Shown here in pieces: positions 16,295-24,395 of a DNA stretch of 64,000 bases (positions within the stretch are counted from its first letter, which is position 1; the number at the start of each line of letters is the position of its first letter). Source of the stretch: Pseudonocardia sp. ICBG1293 (lineage in GTDB: Bacteria; Actinomycetota; Actinomycetes; Mycobacteriales; Pseudonocardiaceae); the NCBI RefSeq assembly GCF_020131355.1, contig NZ_JAHLEL010000051.1, positions 124,001-188,000 on the forward strand. The letters are read 5' to 3'. A program made the position numbers and the translations under genes. Under the pieces are notes generated by a model. The model was not told the origin of the DNA. It was given only the letters and a program-made list of their open reading frames with translations, and ran no database searches.

Positions 16295-17202
16295 TGCTCG
16301 ACGGGGGTGTCCGCGACCAGCGGTGTCGCCGCCTCGAGCGCGGCCCCGCAGGACGGCGGCCGGGGCGGCAGCGAGGTGTCGATGACGACCGGCACCGTCC
16401 ACCGCCGGCCGTCGCGGGACCGCACGGTCACCTCGCCCGGCCCGTCGACGGCGTCGACCAGCAGCGCGCAGGCGTCGCCGATGCCGGTGTGCTCGCGCAC
16501 GGCCAGCTCGGCCAGCTGGCGGACCGGGTCCAGCCCGGTGTGCCCGCGGCAGCCCCACGGGTCCACCCCACCGCCGGCCGCGGCCTTCAGGGCGGCGAGC
16601 GCGCCGCCGGTGTCGAGGCGGCCGTAGGCGTAGCCGGTGGGCAGCACGAGTGCGGTCGGGGCGAACCGGTGCCCGCCGAGGTGCGTGCACTCCCAGACGT
16701 CGGCGCCCTCGGCGGCCAGCTCGCCGGCGAGCGCGCGGCCCCGGACGGCGCAGCAGACGTCGCGCCTGCCGTGTGCGCACACCAGCATCACCGGGTCGAG
16801 TACCGGGACGCCCGCGCCCGGGTCCAGGTCGATGCGGGCGAGGTCGTCGGTGCCGCGCACGGTGTGCGTCCACACCCGCGAGTCACCCGGTGCGAGGTCG
16901 GCGACGTAGACGGTGCGCTCGCCGTCGGTGTCGCAGCGGCCCTCGCGACCGGGACGGCGGATCAGCAGCAGGGTGACGTCGTCGTCGCGCAGCCGGTCGC
17001 ACAGCGCGGTGACGGCCGGGTCCGGGTGGTCGGCGACCTTCCGCGGCCACGCGCCGACGTGCTCGACGGCGACGAGGCGCCGCACGTGCGGCGCGGTGCC
17101 GGTCAACGGCTCCCCGACGGCCTCGCTCAGCCCGGCGCAGCCCGCGGCCGGCGCTCCGGCGGGGGGACCGCCGAGTGCGCCACGTGCCGCGGTGACCGTC
17201 AT
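16291..17202 (-). CDS. Sucrase/ferredoxin-like family protein (thioredoxin-like [2Fe-2S] fold)
   Basis: 303 residues. The family signature is clear: LVCAHGRRDVCCAVRGRALA and VWECTHLGGHRFAPTALVLP followed by TGYAYGRLD, with the Cys/His set that binds an iron-sulfur cluster in thioredoxin-like ferredoxins. The ATG at 17202 has TAAGAT 6 nt upstream, a leaderless promoter arrangement, and the IS5-type element is inserted exactly there. Physiological role of this actinobacterial family is not established; low-potential electron transfer is the usual assumption. Confidence 0.8.
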   Translation of the reverse strand: MTVTAARGALGGPPAGAPAAGCAGLSEAVGEPLTGTAPHVRRLVAVEHVGAWPRKVADHPDPAVTALCDRLRDDDVTLLLIRRPGREGRCDTDGERTVYVADLAPGDSRVWTHTVRGTDDLARIDLDPGAGVPVLDPVMLVCAHGRRDVCCAVRGRALAGELAAEGADVWECTHLGGHRFAPTALVLPTGYAYGRLDTGGALAALKAAAGGGVDPWGCRGHTGLDPVRQLAELAVREHTGIGDACALLVDAVDGPGEVTVRSRDGRRWTVPVVIDTSLPPRPPSCGAALEAATPLVADTPVEH

Positions 17203-17208
17203 CGGGCC

Positions 17209-17214
17209 ATCTTA
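17209..17214 (-). promoter_or_regulatory. -10 element of the sucrase/ferredoxin-like gene, split from its upstream region by the IS
   Basis: TAAGAT on the minus strand, 6 nt from the ATG at 17202. Its first three bases are the TTA target duplication of the IS, so the hexamer is intact but everything upstream is now IS sequence. Confidence 0.55.
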
Positions 17215-18194
17215 GAGGTCGCGCGGATTGGTTGGTGATCATGGACGTCGTGCAGGTCGGGCGTTCCAGCGGTGTGTGGTCCAGGCCTGCCGAATCAAGC
17301 TACGGAGTGTGACGATCGTGTCGGCGAGGTCGAAGAACGCGTCGACGACGATTTCTCGTCGTTCGTAGCAGCGCTGCAGCCGGTTGAAGCTGTTGTGCCA
17401 AGCGTTGGTCCGCTCGACGTGCCAGCGGCGGGTGGCCTGGATCGGCGCTTTCTCACCCTTGTGCGCGATCTCGCCGTGCAGGCCTCGTTCGGCCAGCGTG
17501 TCGCGGGTCTTGCCGGAGTCATAGCCGGCGTCGAGGTGCACGGTGATGTCGTCGGGCAGCGGGCCGAGAGCATCGAGGCGGTCGAGGGTGGGGCCCAGTA
17601 GCGGGGAGTCGTGCCGGTTGGCTCCGGCCAGGACTCGGCCCAGCGGGATGCCGTATCCCTCGACGAGCACCGAACGTTTCATACCCTGTTTGCGCCGGTC
17701 CACCGGCGACGGACCGGCGACCTCGCCGCCGCCGGGGGCCTTGGTGATGGCGCCATCGACGGCGATGTCGTGCAGCAGCAGACCGACGATGCGGTCGTAG
17801 GCGTCCAGGACGATCCGACGCAGCTGGGCGAAGACCCCGAGCCTGATCCACTCGTCACGACGATCGCGGATGGTGGTCGCCGAGCAGGTGCTGTCAGCGA
17901 TGCCCTCATACGAGCAGCCGAACCGCAGTACCTGCAGGAGCTTGTCGAACACGATCCGATCCGCGATCCGGCGGCGATGGCAGCCCAGCGGATGGGTGGG
18001 ATCGAACTCGTCTCGATGAGGCAGCAGCGCGGTGAACTGGTCCCACAACGGCTCGGTCAGCCATGATGGCAGGGTGGGCACGCGGCCTCCAGACGATCAC
18101 GAAGCGTAGATAACTTCATGATCGGCAGGCCCGTACCCGCCCTCGCCCCCAGACACTCGACCGCGGCCAAGCTGTGACCAATCCGCGCGACCTC
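17215..18194 (-). mobile_element. Complete IS5-type insertion sequence (IS1031-like group), 980 bp
   Basis: Both ends carry the 18-bp inverted repeat GAGGTCGCGCGGATTGGT (17215-17232 and complement at 18177-18194), flanked by the 3-bp duplication TTA (17212-17214 and 18195-18197). A TNA duplication is the rule for the IS1031 group of the IS5 family. It contains one intact DDE transposase gene. It lies between the sucrase/ferredoxin-like gene promoter and a MITE with which it shares a TTA. Confidence 0.9.
17239..18081 (-). CDS. IS5-family DDE transposase
   Basis: 280 residues, full length for the group. An N-terminal DUF4096-like region (WDQFTALLPHRDEFDPTH, GCHRRRIADRIVFDKLLQVL) is followed by the RNase-H-like core with acidic residues D109 (AVDGAITK), D184 (HLDAGYDSGKTRD) and E223 (HVERTNAWHNSFNRLQRCYE, the Y-x2-R-x3-E-x6-R/K-type block). 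No frameshift or internal stop, so the copy is potentially active. Confidence 0.92.
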   Translation of the reverse strand: MPTLPSWLTEPLWDQFTALLPHRDEFDPTHPLGCHRRRIADRIVFDKLLQVLRFGCSYEGIADSTCSATTIRDRRDEWIRLGVFAQLRRIVLDAYDRIVGLLLHDIAVDGAITKAPGGGEVAGPSPVDRRKQGMKRSVLVEGYGIPLGRVLAGANRHDSPLLGPTLDRLDALGPLPDDITVHLDAGYDSGKTRDTLAERGLHGEIAHKGEKAPIQATRRWHVERTNAWHNSFNRLQRCYERREIVVDAFFDLADTIVTLRSLIRQAWTTHRWNARPARRP

Positions 18195-18197
18195 TTA

Positions 18198-18318
18198 GAG
18201 GTCATTTCAGAACGAGGTCGACGTGTCTGTTGTAGACGACAAGCGGCTATCTGACCTGCCGTTTGATCTGTCGTCGAGGGGTCAATGGAAACTCGACAAG
18301 TCGTTCTGAAACGACCTC
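18198..18318. mobile_element. 121-bp MITE-like element with TTA duplications
   Basis: Ends are GAGGTCATTTCAGAACGA (18198-18215) and the complement of GAGGTCGTTTCAGAACGA (18301-18318), one mismatch in 18 bp, flanked by TTA at 18195-18197 and 18319-18321. It has no coding capacity. The terminal GAGGTC is shared with the neighbouring IS, but the inner TIR bases differ, so another IS5-type transposase probably mobilised it. The left TTA is also the right target duplication of the IS. Confidence 0.8.
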
Positions 18319-18362
18319 TTAGGGAAGGTTTCCCTGACTTCAACCCGGGGTGCCCGGACGGG

Positions 18363-20090
18363 TCACCCGCGGCCGGGCAGCTCGGCGCGCAGCACCTTCC
18401 CGGTCTGGTTGCGGGGCAGCTCGTCGAGGAAGTGGACGTCGCGCGGGGCGGCGAACTTCTCCAGGTCGGACTTCACCCGGCTGCGGATCGCGTCCGCGGT
18501 GACGTCGGCACCCGGCTCCAGCACCACCCAGGCGGCGAAGCGCTGGCCGTACTCGTCGTCGTCCACGCCGAGCACGCAGGCCTCCCGTACCCCGTCCATG
18601 CCCGAGACGAGGTCCTCCACCGGGCCGGGGTGCAGGTTCTCCCCGCCGGAGACGATCATGTCGTCGGCCCGGCCGGTGAGGAACAGCCGTCCCTGCTCGT
18701 CCAGGTGCCCGACGTCGCCGGTCCCGAGCAGCCCGTCGCGCTCCTCCAGGCCGTCCTCGCCGCCGGTGTAGCCCTCGAACGGCAGGTCGTTGCCCACGAA
18801 GACCCGGCCGTCGACACCCGCGGCGGCGGGCCGGTCGTCGTCGTCGAGGATGACCAGGGTGGTCCCGGTCGGGGCGCGGCCCGCGGTGCCGGGGGCGTCG
18901 CGCAGGTCCTCCGGTCCGGCGATCGAGACCCAGGAGACCTCGGTGGAGCCGTATAGGTTGAACAGGCAGTCGCCGAAGCGGTCCATGAACCGGTTCGCCT
19001 GGCCGCCGGGCAGCGCCGACCCGGAGACGGCCACGATGCGCGGGCCCTCGTCGGAGCCCCAGCCCTCGGCCTCGGACTCCAGGACCCGCTGGAGCATCAC
19101 CGGCACCGCGAACACCGTCGTGCACCGGCGCTCGCGCACGGCGGCGAGGAACCCCTCGGGGGTGAACCTGCGGCGCAGCACGACGGTCGCGCCGTGCAGC
19201 GAGGCGAGCAGCAGTCCGGCGTTGCCCCAGGTGTGGAACAGCGGCGCGGCGATGTGGGTCGGCTCGCCCGCACGCAGCGGGATGGCGGACAGGATCGACG
19301 CCGCGGGGGCCAGGGTCGAGGGGTGCGGGCGCTTCGCGCCCTTCGGCGTCCCGGTGGTGCCGGAGGTCAGCACGATCTGCTTGGACGGCTCCGGCATGAA
19401 CGGCAGCTCGCCGGGCCCGCCGCGCCGGACCATCGCCTCGAGGTCGTCGATCGCGCGGTCGCCCGCCGGGCGCGGCCCGTCCGGGTTGTGGGTGAGGACG
19501 ACCCGCGGCCCGGCCGGGACGATGTCGAGGAAGTCCGGGTCGGCGACCAGGGTGTGCAGCTGCTGCTGCTCCTGCACCCCCCGCATCTGCTCGGCCGAGA
19601 GCCCGGTGTTGACCAGCACGACGTCGGCACCGGCCTTGCCGGCGGCCACCATCGCCTCGATCGGGGCGCGGGCGTTGCGGCACAGCACGCCGACCGGTGC
19701 GCCGGGCCCGGCGCCCGAGTCCAGCAGCGCCAGCGCGAGGCGGTCGGTGCGCTCCTCCAGCTCGGCGTAGGTGGTGACCCCGTCGTCGTCGACGACCGCG
19801 AGCCGGTAGGGATGGCGGGCCGCCCCGACGGCGAACGCCGCGGTGATGCTGTTCCCGTAGCGCACCAGTGCGCGACCCATCCCGTACAGCTTCCCCGGGC
19901 CGAGCGGGCGCACGACGCCCGAGCGGGTCAGGGCCACGGCGGCGCGGGCGGTGCCGCTGCCCAGCTCGTAGGCGGCGCGGGCGGTGCCGGAGAGGTTCTG
20001 GAGCAGCGGGGAGCCAGCCATGCGGCGCAGTCTGGCAGGGCCACCCGACGCGCCGTCGTGTCCGGTACGGGGATCTGTGTCAGAGGTCAC
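18363..20090 (-). CDS. Acyl-CoA ligase, FadD2-like
   Basis: 575 residues of the ANL superfamily. P-loop IVLTSGTTGTPKGAKRPHPS, A4-A5 region LFNLYGSTEVS, A7 GTGDVGHLDEQGRLFLTGRA and A8/A10 with DMIVSGGENLHPGPVEDLV and PRNQTGKVLRAELPGRG give a complete active site including the catalytic Lys. A hydrophobic N-terminal extension (MAGSPLLQNLSGTARAAYEL) is typical of mycobacterial FadD2-like enzymes. It activates fatty or other carboxylic acids to CoA thioesters. GTG at 20090 has only a weak AGG upstream; ATG at 20021 is an alternative. The MITE lies just past its 3' end. Confidence 0.85.
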   Translation of the reverse strand: MTSDTDPRTGHDGASGGPARLRRMAGSPLLQNLSGTARAAYELGSGTARAAVALTRSGVVRPLGPGKLYGMGRALVRYGNSITAAFAVGAARHPYRLAVVDDDGVTTYAELEERTDRLALALLDSGAGPGAPVGVLCRNARAPIEAMVAAGKAGADVVLVNTGLSAEQMRGVQEQQQLHTLVADPDFLDIVPAGPRVVLTHNPDGPRPAGDRAIDDLEAMVRRGGPGELPFMPEPSKQIVLTSGTTGTPKGAKRPHPSTLAPAASILSAIPLRAGEPTHIAAPLFHTWGNAGLLLASLHGATVVLRRRFTPEGFLAAVRERRCTTVFAVPVMLQRVLESEAEGWGSDEGPRIVAVSGSALPGGQANRFMDRFGDCLFNLYGSTEVSWVSIAGPEDLRDAPGTAGRAPTGTTLVILDDDDRPAAAGVDGRVFVGNDLPFEGYTGGEDGLEERDGLLGTGDVGHLDEQGRLFLTGRADDMIVSGGENLHPGPVEDLVSGMDGVREACVLGVDDDEYGQRFAAWVVLEPGADVTADAIRSRVKSDLEKFAAPRDVHFLDELPRNQTGKVLRAELPGRG

Positions 20091-20184
20091 TGTGCCTGTC
20101 CGTCATGTTTCGAAGGGTGAGGACGATGTGTCTGTCGGTGACCCACAGGTCGCCGCACTCCACCACACACCGTCGGGGATCCTG

Positions 20185-20391
20185 ATGCGTCTCTACCTGC
20201 CCACACGCACGTCCGCTTCCGGCCGCACCCTGGTCCGTGCGGGACGTCCGGCCACGTCGATGCCCGGGGTCGGCGGTCTCGCCGGCGTCTGCCGCTGCGG
20301 AGCGGCCCGCCCCGCCGACGCGCGCGGCCTGCCGTGGCGCGACTGCCCGTCCTGTACCCCGCGCCGGGCGCTGAGCGCTCCGGCCTCGTAG
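20185..20391 (+). CDS. Small hypothetical protein with a possible zinc ribbon
   Basis: 68 residues from ATG with GGGGAT 4 nt upstream: MRLYLPTRTSASGRTLVRAG, then a C-terminal half with CRCGAARPADARGLPWRDCP-SC, i.e. CxC and CxxC pairs about 16 residues apart that could bind zinc. It lies in the 345-bp gap between the divergent acyl-CoA ligase and speG and reads towards speG. No family recognised; the gap is otherwise empty. It could be a chance frame in GC-rich DNA. Confidence 0.35.
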   Translation: MRLYLPTRTSASGRTLVRAGRPATSMPGVGGLAGVCRCGAARPADARGLPWRDCPSCTPRRALSAPAS

Positions 20392-20435
20392 GTTCCGTGG
20401 CGACGGACGCCGGGTCCGTCGACCGCGGAGGCCAC

Positions 20436-20975
20436 ATGAGCACGCCCACCCCCGAGATGCGGCTGCGCGCCCTGGAGCGGGAGGACCTGCCGTTCGTCCA
20501 CGGGCTGTCGAACGACTCCGGGATCATGTCGTACTGGTTCGAGGAGCCCTACGAGTCGCTCGTCGAGCTGCAGGAGATCTTCGCCCGGCACGTGCACGAC
20601 AACCGGGAGCGGCGCTTCATCATCGACTGCGCGGGCGAGCGTGCCGGCCTGGTCGAGCTGGTGGAGATCGACTACATCCACCGCAACACCGAGTTCCAGA
20701 TCATCGTCGCCCCCGCCTTCCAGGGCCGGGGGCTGGCGGCCCGCGCCACCGCCGCGGCGCTCGACCACGCCTTCGGCGTGCTGAACCTGCACAAGGTGTA
20801 TTTGGTCGTCGACGTCGACAACGCCCGTGCCGTGCGCGCCTACGAGCGCACCGGCTTCGTCGTCGAGGGGGAGCTGCGCGAGGAGTACTTCGCCAGCGGC
20901 CGCTACCACGACGCCTACCGGATGGCGGTGCTGCAGCGCGAGCACCTCGGCCGCGTGGTCGGCGGGGCGCCCTGA
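20436..20975 (+). CDS. speG: Spermidine N1-acetyltransferase
   Basis: 179 residues, the length of SpeG. Nearly the whole protein follows the SpeG pattern: MRLRALEREDLPFVHGLSND, MSYWFEEPYESLVELQEIFA, RRFIIDCAGERAGLVELVEI, acetyl-CoA loop VAPAFQGRGLAARATAAALD, and VVDVDNARAVRAYERTGFVV. The enzyme acetylates spermidine/spermine and protects against polyamine toxicity; SpeG is a cytosolic dodecamer with an allosteric polyamine site. ATG with GGAG 5 nt upstream. Monocistronic. Confidence 0.92.
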   Translation: MSTPTPEMRLRALEREDLPFVHGLSNDSGIMSYWFEEPYESLVELQEIFARHVHDNRERRFIIDCAGERAGLVELVEIDYIHRNTEFQIIVAPAFQGRGLAARATAAALDHAFGVLNLHKVYLVVDVDNARAVRAYERTGFVVEGELREEYFASGRYHDAYRMAVLQREHLGRVVGGAP

Positions 20976-21324
20976 ACCGACCGGACCGGCCGGCAGGGAG
21001 GGGGACCCGTCGGCCGGCCCGGCGTGCACCGGTCGCGGGCATGCGACCGGAGTCGAGCGCGTCGACCATGATGACGACGACACCCATGAACACTACCCGC
21101 CTGGTGTGTCGCCGTGTCAACGTTTCGCTACGCTGCGACCATGACCTGCAGGAACCGTGTGTGGCTCGGTCCGGACGCGATGTCGCGGTGCGGATCGGCC
21201 ACGTGATGACATCGTCGGTCCCCGGGTGACGGCCCGTGACCGCCGTCGCCGGGGGGCACGGGGCGGCTGCGGCCCGCCCGTCGTCGCCGTGCGCGCCCGG
21301 CTACCCCGAGTAGGATCCGCCCCG
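20976..21324 (+). other. 349-bp intergenic region before the MerR gene
   Basis: No convincing gene. Just after speG, CCGGCCG and CGGCCGG (about 20983-21022) could form a terminator hairpin. At 21129-21134 TACGCT lies 6 nt before an ATG (21141) that opens a 21-codon frame containing two Cys; this could be a leaderless small peptide or only a promoter. TAGGAT at 21311 serves the MerR gene. Confidence 0.4.
21311..21316 (+). promoter_or_regulatory. -10 element of a leaderless MerR-gene transcript
   Basis: TAGGAT with 8 nt to the ATG at 21325, slightly wider than the usual 6-7 nt. Confidence 0.45.
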
Positions 21325-22119
21325 ATGTCCGGATCGACGACGGCCGGGGACGAGTTCCCGATCGACCAGCTCGCCGCGCGTGCCGGTATGACCGTCCGCA
21401 ACGTGCGCGCCCACCTGTCCCGCGGGCTGCTGCAGCCGGGGGAGATGCGCGGGCGCACCGCCTGGTACGGCCCGGTCCACCTGGCCCGGCTGGAACTCAT
21501 CGCCGGTCTGCAGCGACGGGGGTTCTCCCTGGCCGCGATCGGGGTCCTGATCAACCAGACGCCCTCCGGCAGCGCCGAGGAGGCGCTGCGCCTCTACCGC
21601 GGGATGCTCGCGCCGTGGCAGCCGGAGGGGCCGGTCGAGCTGGCCGAACAGGAGCTGGCCGAGTGGGCCGGTGCCCGTACCTCCCCGGAGTACGTCGAGC
21701 AGCTCGTCGCCTCCGGGCTGGTCGAGCGCACCGGTCCGGGGCGGCTGCGCGTGCTCAACCCGTCGATGGTCCGGTCCGGGGCGCACGCGGTCGCGCTCGG
21801 CCTGGCCCCGGAGGCGGTGCAGGCCGTCGGCGACGAGCTGCTCGGCCGCACCCGGGAGATCGCCGAGATCTTCGTCGAGCTGTTCCGCGAGCAGGTCTGG
21901 GCCGCGCACGTCGCCGCCGGGCTGCCCCGCAGCGGCGTCGCCGACCTGCGCACGGCGGTCGAGGCACTGCAGCCGGTCGCCACCCAGTCGTTGCTGGGTG
22001 CCTTCCGCCAGACGATGCAGGAGGCGATGGACGACTTCATCCGCCGGCTGTCGGTCGACCTCGCACCGGCCGACCCGCCGGTCGACCCCGGGTCCGCGGA
22101 GCCGTCACCGGACCGGTAG
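21325..22119 (+). CDS. MerR-family transcriptional regulator
   Basis: 264 residues. N-terminal winged HTH: FPIDQLAARAGMTVRNVRAH followed by LSRGLLQPGEMRGRTAWYGP and HLARLELIAGLQRRGFSLAA-IGVLI, the MerR DNA-binding pattern. The long C-terminal helical domain (SPEYVEQLVASGLVERTGPG, ALGLAPEAVQAVGDELLGRT) has no metal-binding Cys and no recognised ligand pocket, so the signal is unknown; this two-part organisation occurs in actinobacterial MerR proteins linked to lipid or drug stress. Its 3' end overlaps the convergent histidine kinase gene by 15 bp. Confidence 0.85.
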   Translation: MSGSTTAGDEFPIDQLAARAGMTVRNVRAHLSRGLLQPGEMRGRTAWYGPVHLARLELIAGLQRRGFSLAAIGVLINQTPSGSAEEALRLYRGMLAPWQPEGPVELAEQELAEWAGARTSPEYVEQLVASGLVERTGPGRLRVLNPSMVRSGAHAVALGLAPEAVQAVGDELLGRTREIAEIFVELFREQVWAAHVAAGLPRSGVADLRTAVEALQPVATQSLLGAFRQTMQEAMDDFIRRLSVDLAPADPPVDPGSAEPSPDR

Positions 22120-23601
22120 GTCGACGGTGAACACCGTCCGGCCGGGGACGCTGTCGACCCCGACCGTCCCGTCGTGGGCGGCGACGACCGCGGCCACGAT
22201 CGCCAGGCCGAGTCCCGTGCTGGGGGTGTCGTTCCCCGCACGGCTGCGCCCCTGGGCGCCGCGGGCGAACCGTTCGAACACCCGGGGTGCGACGTCCGGG
22301 GCGATGCCGGGGCCGTCGTCGGCGACCCGTAGCCGGACGCGGCCGGGCGCGGGGCGGTCGAGGGAGACGGTGACCGCCGTACCGGGCGGGGTGTGGGTGC
22401 GGGCGTTCGCGAGCAGGTTGGTGACGACCTGGGCGAGCCGGTGGGCGTCGCCGGTGACGGTGACCGGCTCGTCGGGCAGTTCCGGGAGCCAGCGGTGGTC
22501 ACGGCCTGCGACGTGGGCGTCCCCGACCGCGTCGAGCACCAGCCGGGTCAGGTCGACCTCGGCGCGTTCCAGCGGACGGCCCGCGTCGATCCGGGCGAGC
22601 AGCAGCAGGTCCTCGACCAGCGTGGACATGCGCTCGGCCTGCGAGGCGATCCGGGTGAGGGCGTGGGTGGTCCGCTCCGGCACCGGGTCACGCTCGCGGC
22701 GGGACAGCTCGGCGTAGCCGCGGATCGCGGTCAGCGGGGTGCGCAGCTCGTGACTCGCATCGGCGACGAAGCGGCGCAGCCTGGTCTCGGACTCCTGGCG
22801 GGCGGCGAGTGCACCCTCCACGTTGTCGAGCATGTGGTTGAGCGCGGTCCCGACCTGGCCGACCTCGGTGCGCGGGTCCGGGTCGGGGACGCGGGCGGCG
22901 AGGTGGACCTCGCCGCGGTCCAGCGGCAGGTCCCCGACCTGCGCGGCGACGCCCGCCACGCGTTCGAGCGGGCGCAGCTCCCGGCGCACCAGCACCGCGG
23001 CGGCGATCCCGGCGAGCACGACCGCGCCGCCGAGCACGACCAGCTCGGTGACCACCAGCCTGCTGACGGTCGCGCCGGCGTTGTCCGGCTGGGCGATCAG
23101 GTAGGTCGTCGCCCCCTGGGCCCAGCCGGTCGCGCGGTAGTCCCCGAGCGAGAGCGTGACGTCGTGCGCGGCGGTGTCGGCCGGAACCGCACCGAGGGCG
23201 GCCAGGTCGGCCTCGGACACCGTCGCGGTGGTCCCGCCGCGCTGGGCCAGCCGGGCGGTCACGACGCGGCCGTCGACGAACACCGCCCCGATCGAGTTCG
23301 CGCCCGGTCCGGGGCCGAGGAACATCCCGCCGGGCCCGCCCGGGCCCGGGCCCTCGGCCGGGGTGCCGCGGGACCCGTCGTCGCGGGTGAGCGGGCCGGG
23401 TGCGCGGCCGGTCTGCTGGGCGACGAAGCCCTCCAGCGAGAACGACAGCTCGCGGTCCTGCCGGGTGGACAGGTACCGGTCCAGGGACAGCGTCGTCGCG
23501 ACGCCGATCGCCACGCACGCCACCGTGAACAGCAGCAGCACCGTCGCGACGAGCCGGGCCCGCAGCGAGCGGACCCGGCCGGAGACGCGGGTGACGACCA
23601 T
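22105..23601 (-). CDS. Sensor histidine kinase of an OmpR-type two-component system (TrcS-like)
   Basis: 498 residues. TM1 LRARLVATVLLLFTVACVAI, an extracytoplasmic sensor of about 145 residues with a Pro/Gly-rich stretch, TM2 LVVTELVVLGGAVVLAGIAA, HAMP domain (RRELRPLERVAGVAAQV), H-box FVADASHELRTPLTAIRGYA, N-box VVTNLLANARTHTPPG, G1 VADDGPGIAPDV and G2 STGLGLAIVAAVVAAHDG. ATG at 23601 follows the response-regulator stop by 5 nt, so the two are one operon. Layout and neighbouring genes resemble TrcRS/TcrXY systems of mycobacteria. Signal unknown. Confidence 0.92.
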   Translation of the reverse strand: MVVTRVSGRVRSLRARLVATVLLLFTVACVAIGVATTLSLDRYLSTRQDRELSFSLEGFVAQQTGRAPGPLTRDDGSRGTPAEGPGPGGPGGMFLGPGPGANSIGAVFVDGRVVTARLAQRGGTTATVSEADLAALGAVPADTAAHDVTLSLGDYRATGWAQGATTYLIAQPDNAGATVSRLVVTELVVLGGAVVLAGIAAAVLVRRELRPLERVAGVAAQVGDLPLDRGEVHLAARVPDPDPRTEVGQVGTALNHMLDNVEGALAARQESETRLRRFVADASHELRTPLTAIRGYAELSRRERDPVPERTTHALTRIASQAERMSTLVEDLLLLARIDAGRPLERAEVDLTRLVLDAVGDAHVAGRDHRWLPELPDEPVTVTGDAHRLAQVVTNLLANARTHTPPGTAVTVSLDRPAPGRVRLRVADDGPGIAPDVAPRVFERFARGAQGRSRAGNDTPSTGLGLAIVAAVVAAHDGTVGVDSVPGRTVFTVDLPVR

Positions 23602-23606
23602 CGCGC

Positions 23607-24347
23607 TCAGTCCGCGCCGGGCCGCAGCACGTAGCCCGCGCCGCGCACGGTGTGGATCATCGGCGGTCGGCCGGCGTCGATCTTCTTGCGCAGGTAGGAC
23701 ACGTACAGCTCGACCACGTTGGACTGGCCGCCGAAGTCGTAGTTCCACACCCGGTCGAGGATCTGGGCCTTGGACAGCACCCGGCGCGGGTTGCGCATGA
23801 GGTAGCGCAGCAGCTCGAACTCGGTGGCCGTCAGCTCGACCGGCTCGCCCGCACGGGAGACCTCGTGGGCGTCCTCGTCGAGGACCAGGTCGCCCACCAC
23901 CAGCTCCGAGCTGCGCGCGGCGGCGGCCATCCCGGCACGGCGCAGCAGGCCGCGCAGCCGCGCCACGAGCTCCTCCAGCGAGAACGGCTTGGTGACGTAG
24001 TCGTCGCCGCCCGCGGTCAGCCCGGCGACCCGGTCCTCGACGGCGTCGCGTGCGGTCAGGAACAGGACCGGGACCTCGGGGGTGTCGGCGCGGACCCGGC
24101 GCAGGACCTCGAAGCCGTCGACGTCGGGCAGCATCACGTCGAGCACGATCGCGTCCGGCCGGAACTCGCGGGCGTGGCGTACGGCGGCCAGGCCGTCCGC
24201 GGCGGTGCGGACCTCCCAGCCCTCGTAGCGCAGGGCCATCGACAGCAGGTCGGCGAGCGTCATCTCGTCGTCGACGACGAGCACGCGGATCGGGCCGCCG
24301 TCGGCGCGGCGCAGCGGGTCCGCGTCCCGGTCCATCACCTCGCTCAT
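23607..24347 (-). CDS. OmpR/PhoB-family response regulator
   Basis: 246 residues. Receiver domain: VLVVDDEMTLADLLSMALRY (acidic pocket), phosphoacceptor Asp in DAIVLDVMLPDVDGFEVLRR, Thr in VLFLTARDA and Lys in DYVTKPFSLEELVARL. C-terminal winged helix: VELTATEFELLRYLMRNPRR, VLSKAQILDRVWNYDFGGQS and YLRKKIDAGRPPMIHTVRGA. First gene of the operon with the kinase. Start uncertain: ATG at 24347 has no SD, while ATG at 24335 is preceded by GAGGTG. Confidence 0.93.
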   Translation of the reverse strand: MSEVMDRDADPLRRADGGPIRVLVVDDEMTLADLLSMALRYEGWEVRTAADGLAAVRHAREFRPDAIVLDVMLPDVDGFEVLRRVRADTPEVPVLFLTARDAVEDRVAGLTAGGDDYVTKPFSLEELVARLRGLLRRAGMAAAARSSELVVGDLVLDEDAHEVSRAGEPVELTATEFELLRYLMRNPRRVLSKAQILDRVWNYDFGGQSNVVELYVSYLRKKIDAGRPPMIHTVRGAGYVLRPGAD

Positions 24348-24395
24348 GTTAGGAGCACACCGCACGGACCTGTGCGACGGCTGTGGGCGGTCTCT

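Noticed and set aside
17215-18318. IS and MITE as one composite or larger element
   Set aside because: Each has its own complete inverted repeats and TTA duplications; they are two adjacent insertions.
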